Assembly (NCBI GenBank): GCA_002887195.1
Contig: PJAB01000934.1
Location: forward strand, 1 to 18,975
DNA length: 18,975 bases
Direction: 5' to 3'
Source of the DNA: Chrysochromulina parva
Lineage: Eukaryota; Haptophyta; Prymnesiales; Chrysochromulinaceae
Shown here: piece by piece, positions 1-6,572 of the stretch
How the letters are laid out: every line of letters begins with the position of its first letter
Numbering within the stretch: the stretch's first letter is position 1
The notes under the pieces: generated by a model
What the model saw: the letters and a program-made list of their open reading frames with translations, nothing else
The model's database searches: none
Told to the model about the DNA's origin: nothing
Position numbers and translations under genes: made by a program

Positions 1-189
1 GGGTATTGTACGCGGCAGAGTGGCCTTGTTGCCACGATCCGCTGAGATTCAGCCTTGGTTCTGACGATTTGTCGCCACAGCGCGGCAACCCCACTCGTCG
101 GACGCCCAACGCTTGTCTCTCGCTCCTGCCGCGCGCCCCCCTCCCTCTGAGGTGGTGCCGCACGGAGCGCACGCACGCGGCCGCCCGCG

Positions 190-760
190 CGTGGTGTGAG
201 GGTCTGTGCGTCACGCGCACACGCCATCACGCCCTTTGCGTCCCTCGTCCTTTCGCTTTTCTTTTCGAGCGCCTTTCGCCTCCTTTTGAAGCCATTCATT
301 TTCTCAACCCCTTTGGCAGGCGTGGCCCCCGGACACGCTGTGAGGGTCTGTGCGGCACGAGCATGGCCTCGCACCAGCACGCGCTTCGCATTCCAACCCC
401 CCCGTCCCAGTACATCCACCCTCCCATTCATTTTCTCAACCCCTTTGGCAGGCGTGGCCTTCTCTCATTTCCGACGATGCGACGATTCTCCCGGACACGC
501 CGAGAGGATCTGTGCGTTACGTGCATCACGCCCTTTGCGTCCTCTCGCTTTTCTTTTTGCGCCCTCACACCCTTTGCGTCCCTCGTCCCTTCGCTTCCTT
601 TCGTGCGCCTTTCGCCTCCTTTTTGAAGCCTTTCATTTCCCTATGGCAGGCGCGGGGCCTTCTGATTTCCGACGAACGGCTCTGATTTCCGACGAATTCC
701 CCGGACACGCAGTGAGGGTCTGTAGGTCATGCACGGCCTCGCACCAGCGCTGCGTTTCTT
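190..760. repeat. Degenerate 145-210 bp repeat family, pyrimidine-rich
   Basis: At least four diverged units can be aligned by eye. The block GGACACGC followed by GTGAGGGTCTGTG occurs near 331-352 and in varied form near 493-512 and 703-722. GTGAGGGTCTGTG alone is also at 196-208. Each unit then has a CATCACGCCCTTTGCGTC or GCCTCGCACCAGC block, and a block ending in TTTGGCAGGCGTGGCC (near 310-326 and 443-459; varied near 643-659). Spacing between starts is about 144, 161 and 211 bp. Open frames up to 218 codons cross the array in several frames. They begin at non-ATG codons or run through the repeats, and I do not consider them genes. No transposon ends were recognised. Confidence 0.7.
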
Positions 761-950
761 CCCTTCCATCTGACCCCCTTCCACTGACCCTTCCTTTACG
801 CCCCACACAAACTGTCAACACTCTTCTTGCATGTTGCCCCCTTTTCTGCTAGTCCTTCGTCAACGTAGGACCGTTGACGCGGCTACGCGGCAACGGCCGC
901 AGGGAGGGCTTCGATTAGAGCGAGGCTGAAAGGAAGGATGCAGGCCAGCA

Positions 951-1112
951 GCGCGCGCTCGGGACAGCGTCACGGACAGCGCGAGCCAGGGCCGGGGGCA
1001 CTGGCGCGCGCTCGGGACAGCGTCACCGACAGCAGGAGCCAGGGCCGGGGGCACTGGCGCGCGCTCGGGACAGCGTCACCGACAGCAGCGCGAGCAAGGG
1101 CCGGGGGCACCG
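951..1112. repeat. 53-bp tandem repeat, three copies
   Basis: Copies start at 951, 1004 and 1057, each with GCGCGCGCTCGGGACAGCG and ending GGCCGGGGGCAC. The third copy has a 3-bp insertion and is the most diverged. A 143-codon ATG-initiated frame (938-1369, plus) crosses the array and continues into the next repeat. 53 is not a multiple of three, so successive copies are read in different frames, which argues against coding. Confidence 0.85.
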
Positions 1113-1229
1113 CAGAAACTCGGGAGAGAGGTTCTGTGGACGGCCAGGTGAGGAGTACATGTGTACATGCTCACGGACGTACCGGCCCAGTACGTTGTCC
1201 GTTGAGTTCACCCTGCCCGTCGTGCAGGG

Positions 1230-1352
1230 GCCCCAAAACACGAAAACACAAAACACAGCCCACAGGCGAGCAAGGCCAAAACACAAAAACACAAAACACA
1301 CACCCAGCGGGAGAGGCTAAAACACGAAAACACAAAGTGCCAAAACACAGGG
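1230..1352. repeat. AAAACAC-rich imperfect tandem repeat
   Basis: Three clusters of the word AAAACAC(G/A)AAAACACAAA begin near 1233, 1274 and 1319. They are separated by G/C-rich spacers such as CAGCCCACAGGCGAGCAAGG. The period is about 40-45 bp. The last cluster is shortened and runs into a run of eight G. Composition is low-complexity with no coding signal. Confidence 0.7.
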
Positions 1353-1404
1353 GGGGGCCAAACAGATAGAGATCGAAGAGAACAGATAAACGAGAGAGGG
1401 AGGA

Positions 1405-1599
1405 TTGGGGGAGAGAAAGAGGGGGTTGCAGGGGGACATAGGCGCCTCGACCGAGGAACTCGAGGCCGGTCGGCGCCGCGTCGCGCTCGCCGAGATGACC
1501 AACGCGAGCGAGAGGGCCCTTATCCCAGTAGTCGTTGCCGACACGGAAACTGGAACCCTTTCACTCGAGCCAGTCCGCTCAGCTCACGTAAGACGGTAA
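1405..1599 (+). other. Coding-like open segment, possible lone exon
   Basis: A stop-free stretch of 64 codons ends at TAA 1597-1599. It begins at a TTG; the first ATG in frame is 1495. The composition looks protein-like over about 1441-1580: mostly G/C third positions and no low-complexity runs. A pyrimidine-poor TTGCAG lies near 1426-1431, and two GTAAG words at the end could act as 5' splice sites. I do not recognise the peptide. It could be an internal exon, a gene remnant or chance, and support is weak. Confidence 0.15.
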
Positions 1600-1729
1600 G
1601 AGCACAACCGTGTAACGAAAGGTCCACCAGAACATCCATCATCCAGCCACGAAGTTGTGTAGTTGACCACGAGTGGCCGATCGCTCGCGCCGGAGGGTCA
1701 GGAAGAGAGGGACGGCGAGGGACGCCATT

Positions 1730-1814
1730 TGAACTGAACTGAACTGAACTGAACTGAACTGAACTGAACTGAACTGAACTGAACTGAACTGAACTGAACT
1801 GAACTGAACTGAAC
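1730..1814. repeat. (TGAAC)17 pentanucleotide microsatellite
   Basis: Seventeen uninterrupted TGAAC units span 85 bp, about 180-265 bp upstream of the ATG at 1993. All three minus-strand frames stay open through it, giving spurious Ser-Val-Gln-Phe repeat frames. The perfect repetition suggests recent expansion and probable length polymorphism. Confidence 0.98.
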
Positions 1815-1825
1815 AGGGACGCGAA

Positions 1826-1873
1826 CCAATTGTTGACATGAAGCATCCCACCCAATTTTCGTTTTTGATTGGG
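1826..1873 (+). promoter_or_regulatory. CCAAT-box cluster, probable promoter
   Basis: CCAAT occurs at 1826-1830. A second copy inside CCCAAT (1851-1856) pairs with ATTGGG (1868-1873) to form an 11-bp-spaced inverted repeat. The cluster lies 120-170 bp before the ATG at 1993 and just after the TGAAC microsatellite. CCAAT boxes at this distance are common in eukaryotic promoters. No TATA box is obvious. Assigning it as the promoter is inference. Confidence 0.35.
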
Positions 1874-1992
1874 AGATTCGCGCAGAAAAAACGAACAATT
1901 CTTTGCCGAGGGCGCCTGCCTCTCAGCTGCTGTTCCTCCACTCAGCGGTCGTCGAGGTTCACTTGAGACAGTGAGCCCCGTCCGCCCGCGGA

Positions 1993-3552
1993 ATGTCGGA
2001 ATCGGAATCCAAGAGCGTCACGAAGCTCAAGGCGAAGCTCGGGCGTGTGCCCACCGAGCAGGAGATTGCCAAGTACGAGGCCAAACAAGAGAAGAAGCGC
2101 CGGAAAGGCGAAGAGGCCACCACACAACTCGCAGCGCCTTCTGCTGTAACGCCAGCCCCGGCCCCGGTCCCGCCGCCGCTGCCGACGACGACGACGACGA
2201 CGACACCCGTCGTCCTGAGCGACGCGCCGCCGAAGAAGAAGGCGAAGAAAAGCGACGACGGCCAAGCCGCATCCGCACCGCCGGCTTCCACGCCCGTGCC
2301 CGCTCCCACGCCTGCACCCGCTCCAACGCCCGTCCCCGCTCCCGCTGCGCCTCCGGCCGAGTCGGCGAAGAAGGCCGCAAAGAAAGCTGCAAAGGAGGCT
2401 GCCGCTGCCGCTACCGCGGCGGCGGCAGCGGCGACGACGGCTGCCGTGCTTTCGGCGGCACCCGCACCCGCACCCGCACCCGCGCCGGCGCCAGCGGTGC
2501 CTGCGCCCGCGTCGACGACGAACGGGACATCATCGGGCAAGAAGCGATCCGCCGCCGCCGCGACCGATGCGGTCACACCTGCAGCCCGGGCGTCCTCGTC
2601 TGCAGCCCCCGCCTCCTCATCCTCCGGTGCGGGACCGTCCTCCGCTGCCCCCCCGGAGCAGATGAGCCCGGCGAAGGCGGCGAAATCATCGAGACAAGGG
2701 GCGAGCAAAATCGATCGCTACCAGCCGGAGCCTTTCAAAGCGCACACGCGCACCGATACCTTCTACGTGAGACCCGCGCACGACCTGGTCGCCGAGAGCA
2801 GCCGCATAGTGGCCGAAGCCGCCAGCAAGGCGACCGGCAAGGGCACGGCGCCCGGCGTGACCGAGGATGCGTTCAAGGAGGCATGGTCGGCTTTGCACGA
2901 GGCAGCTCAGACTCTGCTCAAGGAGGCGGAGACGGCGCTCGACACGCTGCCCGAGCGTATCCAGCTCCAGCCCACTCTGCGCGCCGACCTTGTCGCGCAC
3001 CTCAAGGCGCAGCTCCAGCTCGCGCTCATGCCGCCGGCCGACGTGATCATGAGCGTGCAACAGGCCACGCCGAAGCCCAAGCCCAAGCCCAAAGCGGCGA
3101 AGGAGGGCAAGAGCAAGGACGGTGGTAGCGCGAGTGGGCGCGGGCGCAAGGTGCAGATCAAGCCCGAGCTGCTGAAGAGCGCGTACGCCAAGCTCAGGCA
3201 GTTCCAGTACGAGCTGATCGAGGCGTGCGCGGGCAACACGCAGGACTATTTGTCGGCGCAGGAGATAAAGCAGCTGACCATCACTGCGGGAATCTACGAC
3301 GCAAACAACAGCAACAAGATGAAGATGATCGCCGCCCTCATGAAGACGGACGCCCTCAAGAAAGTTAAGTCGTCGGCCGCAGCGGCGGACGAGGTGCTCG
3401 AAATGGACGAGGATGAGAACGATGACGACGACGAGGATGGCGAGGAGGACGAGGAGGACGAGGAGGCAGACAATAACGACAACGAGGAGGAGGATGAGGC
3501 GGCAGACAAGAAGGACGAGGATGATGATGACTCCGAGTCCGACGACGAGTAG
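1993..3552 (+). CDS. Ala/Pro/Lys-rich protein with acidic tail, probably nuclear
   Basis: 519 residues from the ATG at 1993. I do not recognise a family. The N-terminal 40 residues are charged and helical (KLKAKLGRVPTEQEIAKYEA). Residues 45-235 are low-complexity Ala/Pro/Thr/Ser with Lys clusters, including PPKKKAKK near 79-86, which resembles a nuclear localisation signal. Residues 245-350 and 388-455 look like folded helical regions; they contain YQPEPFKAHTRTDTFYVRP and LRQFQYELIEACAGNTQDYL. Residues 466-519 are almost entirely Asp/Glu. Basic stretches plus a long acidic tail are typical of nucleolar, chromatin-binding or histone-chaperone proteins, but that is inference from composition. 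The reading frame reopens right after the stop and stays acidic to TAA 3652-3654, so the annotated C-terminus may be wrong. The long frames opposite or offset to this gene follow from its repetitive GC-rich codons. Confidence 0.75.
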   Translation: MSESESKSVTKLKAKLGRVPTEQEIAKYEAKQEKKRRKGEEATTQLAAPSAVTPAPAPVPPPLPTTTTTTTPVVLSDAPPKKKAKKSDDGQAASAPPASTPVPAPTPAPAPTPVPAPAAPPAESAKKAAKKAAKEAAAAATAAAAAATTAAVLSAAPAPAPAPAPAPAVPAPASTTNGTSSGKKRSAAAATDAVTPAARASSSAAPASSSSGAGPSSAAPPEQMSPAKAAKSSRQGASKIDRYQPEPFKAHTRTDTFYVRPAHDLVAESSRIVAEAASKATGKGTAPGVTEDAFKEAWSALHEAAQTLLKEAETALDTLPERIQLQPTLRADLVAHLKAQLQLALMPPADVIMSVQQATPKPKPKPKAAKEGKSKDGGSASGRGRKVQIKPELLKSAYAKLRQFQYELIEACAGNTQDYLSAQEIKQLTITAGIYDANNSNKMKMIAALMKTDALKKVKSSAAAADEVLEMDEDENDDDDEDGEEDEEDEEADNNDNEEEDEAADKKDEDDDDSESDDE

Positions 3553-3654
3553 GTGGCACCCGCGGCCGCGGACGATGACGATTCCGACGACTCCAGTTCT
3601 GATGATGACTCCGACGTCAACTCCGACGATGACTCCGACGATGACTCCGAATAA
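3549..3654 (+). other. Acidic tail extension beyond in-frame TAG; possible 48-nt intron or readthrough
   Basis: After TAG (3550-3552) the same frame encodes 33 more residues, 24 of them Asp or Ser, before TAA at 3652-3654. GT at 3549-3550 and AG at 3595-3596 would define a 48-nt intron. Removing it deletes the TAG, joins GA to T to form GAT, and keeps the acidic frame. Alternatives are stop-codon readthrough, a recent nonsense change, or untranslated leftover coding sequence. The would-be intron is itself acidic-coding, which slightly favours a recent stop over a true intron. Confidence 0.4.
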
Positions 3655-3655
3655 A
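3650..3655 (+). terminator. AATAAA polyadenylation-type signal
   Basis: AATAAA overlaps the TAA at 3652-3654 that ends the extended acidic frame. It is suitably placed, about 100 bp after the first stop, to direct 3' processing of the 1993 gene. Many protists do not rely on this hexamer, so its use is uncertain. Confidence 0.3.
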
Positions 3656-3988
3656 AATTGGCTGCCCTCGTCTGCGCTTGTAACAACGGCTGATTGGAAG
3701 CCGGATACGTTGCGTGTGGCCCTTGCGACAGTCAGCTGTGAGTCTTACAGTAAGCGGTGTCGAAACCGGTGTGGCGTGGAGTCGGTGGAGAGAGGAGAGT
3801 TGAAACGTCGGTCGCGGTGTGTAAGCGGTGTGTCCGGGGGTCCCCGTGTGGTCTGTCACTGCGTTCCGAGTCGGCAGTCGCCGGATCGACAGTGCGTGAG
3901 CGATGAGCGGTCCGTGCGCGCGCGCGGGTTGAGTCGCCTCCAGCCTCCACACCCGACGTTCGGACCCGCCGCGGGCCGCGCGCGCCAA

Positions 3989-4064
3989 GGACGTAATAAA
4001 TTTATAAAATTATCTGAGGTCCCGGCGGACGTAATAAATTTATAAAATTATCTGAGGTCCCGGC
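3989..4064. repeat. Perfect 38-bp tandem duplication, AT-rich
   Basis: Two identical 38-bp units (3989-4026 and 4027-4064) each run from GGACGTAATAAATTTATAAA to GAGGTCCCGGC. A further partial start, GGACGACG, follows. Each has an AATAAA (3995-4000 and 4033-4038) and a TATAAA readable on both strands. It is a conspicuous AT-rich island in GC-rich DNA and may act as 3'-end processing sequence for the convergent genes; that role is inference. Confidence 0.95.
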
Positions 4065-4198
4065 GGACGACGCGGCTCGTCGTTGAACCCCGCGTACCGG
4101 CGCACGCCGCGGCCATGACCGCACGGCGTCCACAACGTGCCGGGTAACGCGGAGCCGGGAAGCGGAAGCGCCGTCCGGAACGGGGCGAGCGGGCGTCC

Positions 4199-4226
4199 TT
4201 ACCGGTAATCGCGGTAATCCGGTAAT
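4199..4226. promoter_or_regulatory. TTACCGGTAA palindrome with CGGTAAT repeats
   Basis: The perfect 10-bp palindrome TTACCGGTAA (4199-4208) is followed by two more CGGTAAT words at 4212-4218 and 4220-4226. The TACCGGTA core recurs in other gene-free intervals at 9151, and twice near 18420 and 18480. A regulatory-protein binding site is possible, but function is unknown. Confidence 0.3.
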
Positions 4227-4337
4227 GTATGTATGTATCGCACAAATAACGTTCGAGTTTCGACACGGAATGGTACTGCGTCCCGACGCGCGCGGCTCTG
4301 AGACTCTCTAGAGGAAGAACCCGCGCGTGCGCGCACA

Positions 4338-6374
4338 TTATCTCAGCGAAGCGCTTGGGGGCCCGGGTTTGGGGTCCTCCAGCGCTGGGGTCCACTTTCG
4401 CTCGCTGTAGTATTCACGAGTATTGCCCACGCCCTTGGCCTCGCGCACCGCCTGCTGCCGAACCACCCACGAGGCGATCGCCACGTCCCGCTTCTCGGTG
4501 TCGATCGAGCCCTTGCGGGTGGTTCGGCCCTTTTGGCCCGAGTCGTCCCCATCGCCCTCATCGGGCCCCATGTCCTTCAACGACGGCAGCTCCTCAATGA
4601 GTTGACGGCGCGCCTCGGCGCTTGCGTCCGTCACGTCGACCGGCGCGCCGTCGGGCGCGCCGGCAGCAAGCGCCTGCGCTGCCGCTGCGGCGGCCGCCAC
4701 CGAGCTTGGCCCACGCAGGAATCCGTCGATGGATTCATTCGGCTTGCGAGAGGCGGATGAGCGATGCGAGCGCGCCGCGACGCGCAGCGCCTTGGCGTGC
4801 CTGCTCGCGTCGTCGATGGCTGCGCTCAGACAGCTCATGTACTCGAGGATGGTCGACGTTGAGCATCCCTTGGAGGCAAGGAAGGCCCCTGCCGTGGGCT
4901 CCTTGTCACAGTCGCAGAGCAGGAACATCACACCGATGCGCTCGCATACCGCTTCGAATTGCGTTAGGGCCTTGGCCATTCCTATCTCCTCGTCGGCCAC
5001 ACTCAGCTGCTTGCCCTGCGTGCCGTTGATGCGCGCGTCGTGCGCGGCGGACACCTCGGCCGCTCGCTCGGCCTTTCGCTCCATGTGATGGACCTCGTGC
5101 TGCATCTGGTGGATCTCGTCGTTCTGAAGCTCCCAGTACGTCTGGAGAGACGCGACGCGCCGCTCTTTCTCCGCAAAGGTCTGGATGATCTCCTTGGGCT
5201 GCGGGTTCTGCGGGTCCATGCGCACGCCTACGATCGACTGCAGCTTGCCAAAATCGTTCTCGAGACCCTCGAGCTGCGAGCGCAGGTAGCCGAAGCGCAC
5301 CTCGTACTTCTCGCGCTGCCGACGGCTCTCACGCATCGCGCGGCACTGCACGCGCTTCACCTTCTCACTCTTCCCCTCGAGGATGGCCTCGGTGTCCTTG
5401 ATGGAGCTGTCGAGCTCCTCGGACTCGAGCTTGAGCGCCTGCCGATGTGCCTCGAAGTCCGCCGCGTCTCGAATCGACTCCTCCTGCGCGCGTCGCAGCA
5501 TGTCGACAGAGCGCTCGCGCTCATCGAGCGCCTTGTGGCACGCCGCCTTGAGCAAGTTCATCTCGGTGGCCAGCCTGCCGAGCTCGAAGGCCGTGTGCTT
5601 CACGCTCTGCAGGTGCGGTTCGCGCTGCTTGCGCAGCCCCGAGATCATCGCGACGAGCTTCTCGTTGTACGTGTCAAGCTCGTTGAGCTTCTCCTCGAAG
5701 CCGCCCACGCGCCGCTCGAGCTTCGCCTTCGTGCGCTCCGCGTGCGCGAGCTCCGCAGTGATGCGATTGGGCGGCGTGCCCGCGACCACCTTGGCCAGCT
5801 GATTCTTCACGTTGACGAGCTCGGCGTCGTATTGCTCGGAGAGCAATGTCTCGCGCGCGAACGTAGTCTGGTAGTTGTCGAGAAGCCGCTCCATCCCCTT
5901 GCGCTTCTCCGCGCTTAGTTCCGAGGCGCTCATCATCGAGCGCGGCGACGCGGCGGTGCTCGCGGCCGCACGCGCGGACACCGCGCTACGCTGCACGCTG
6001 CTCGCGCTGCTCGCGTGCTGGAGCACGTGCTCGCGCGCCGTCTGAGAGCCGCCGGGGTATGCCTTCGCTTTCGAGTTATGCGCCGGCGCCGCGCCGTACG
6101 TCGCCGTCGGGTCCTCGAACGACTGCGGCCGCCGCGGCGCCGCTCCCTGAGGAGGATGGGGCGCTCCTCCCGGAGGATGCGGGCGCGGCGCTCCAGGAGG
6201 GTGCGGCGCCGCCGCTGCTGGAGGATGCGGTACCAACTGCTCGGCAGGCATGTGGGGAGCGCGCTGCTTATGGCCCTTGGGCGTGTACGGGTTCTGCGAA
6301 CCCGCGGTCACCCGCGGCGAGCTTTTAGCAGGGTCGACGGTCTTTGGGACCACGACGGGCGGGAGCCAATTCAT
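4338..6374 (-). CDS. Coiled-coil protein resembling outer dynein arm docking complex subunits
   Basis: 678 residues from ATG 6372-6374; the frame stays open upstream only to a TTG. Residues 40-90 are Pro/His/Ala-rich with HPPG-like repeats. Residues 150-450 are a long heptad-rich coiled coil. It contains LNELDTYNEKLVAMISGLRK (228-247) and, after GVRMDPQNPQPKEIIQTFAE (383-402), a second helix rich in charged and Gln residues. This order and spacing recall the CCDC63/CCDC114/CCDC151 family, which anchors outer dynein arms to ciliary doublet microtubules. A Cys-containing segment (475-505) and a polar, Ala-rich tail follow. It is transcribed divergently from the LRR gene, 198 bp away. The family call rests on pattern memory only; a generic coiled-coil protein remains possible. 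Confidence 0.55.
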   Translation of the reverse strand: MNWLPPVVVPKTVDPAKSSPRVTAGSQNPYTPKGHKQRAPHMPAEQLVPHPPAAAAPHPPGAPRPHPPGGAPHPPQGAAPRRPQSFEDPTATYGAAPAHNSKAKAYPGGSQTAREHVLQHASSASSVQRSAVSARAAASTAASPRSMMSASELSAEKRKGMERLLDNYQTTFARETLLSEQYDAELVNVKNQLAKVVAGTPPNRITAELAHAERTKAKLERRVGGFEEKLNELDTYNEKLVAMISGLRKQREPHLQSVKHTAFELGRLATEMNLLKAACHKALDERERSVDMLRRAQEESIRDAADFEAHRQALKLESEELDSSIKDTEAILEGKSEKVKRVQCRAMRESRRQREKYEVRFGYLRSQLEGLENDFGKLQSIVGVRMDPQNPQPKEIIQTFAEKERRVASLQTYWELQNDEIHQMQHEVHHMERKAERAAEVSAAHDARINGTQGKQLSVADEEIGMAKALTQFEAVCERIGVMFLLCDCDKEPTAGAFLASKGCSTSTILEYMSCLSAAIDDASRHAKALRVAARSHRSSASRKPNESIDGFLRGPSSVAAAAAAAQALAAGAPDGAPVDVTDASAEARRQLIEELPSLKDMGPDEGDGDDSGQKGRTTRKGSIDTEKRDVAIASWVVRQQAVREAKGVGNTREYYSERKWTPALEDPKPGPPSASLR

Positions 6375-6572
6375 CGCGGTCTGACCAACGCTCCGGAGCG
6401 CGATACAACTGCGGCGGAGCGAACGACAACGCTGCGGATTGCGGTTCACCGAGAACAACGACTTTTTCTCGTAACGGAAAATAGAGGCCTCACGAGATGA
6501 GGTAGTTCATACTGTGCTGAACACCATAAATTGTTCATCAAAATCCGCTACTTCAAATACAATTTGATCGAC
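6375..6572. promoter_or_regulatory. 198-bp divergent promoter region
   Basis: Lies between the two divergent ATGs (6374 minus and 6573 plus). It is A/T-richer than the flanking genes, especially 6515-6572, where ATCAAA and TTTGAT form an inverted pair. There is no clear TATA or CCAAT box. The short distance implies that the two genes share regulatory DNA. If the LRR protein instead starts at the later Met (6924), the interval is about 550 bp. Confidence 0.45.

Larger units (their letters stand above)
3656..4337. other. Convergent intergenic region
   Basis: 682 bp between two convergent genes. No RNA gene or credible ORF was seen. A G/T-rich stretch (about 3740-3860) repeats the word TAAGCGGTGTG. 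It is followed by the 38-bp AT-rich duplication (3989-4064) and a CGGTAAT cluster (4199-4226) running into (GTAT)n at 4224-4237. The region must hold the 3' untranslated parts of both neighbours. Confidence 0.6.

Noticed and set aside
190..1352. CRISPR array
   Set aside because: Repeats are degenerate or directly tandem without constant repeats and unique equal spacers; the genome is eukaryotic.
938..1369. 143-codon ATG-initiated frame across tandem repeats
   Set aside because: The 53-bp units shift frame from copy to copy and the rest is AAAACAC repeat; no protein-like region.
1869..3128. 419-codon plus-strand frame overlapping the acidic-tail gene
   Set aside because: Arg/Gly/Ala-rich shadow of the 1993 gene in another frame; the 1993 frame has an ATG, an NLS-like segment and an organised acidic tail.
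5040..5918. 292-codon plus-strand frame opposite the coiled-coil gene
   Set aside because: Its Leu/Arg/Glu-rich pattern mirrors the antisense of heptad repeats; the minus strand gives the better protein.
6375..6458. Longer N-terminus (28 residues) for the coiled-coil protein
   Set aside because: The extension starts at TTG with no ATG; the first ATG is 6372-6374.
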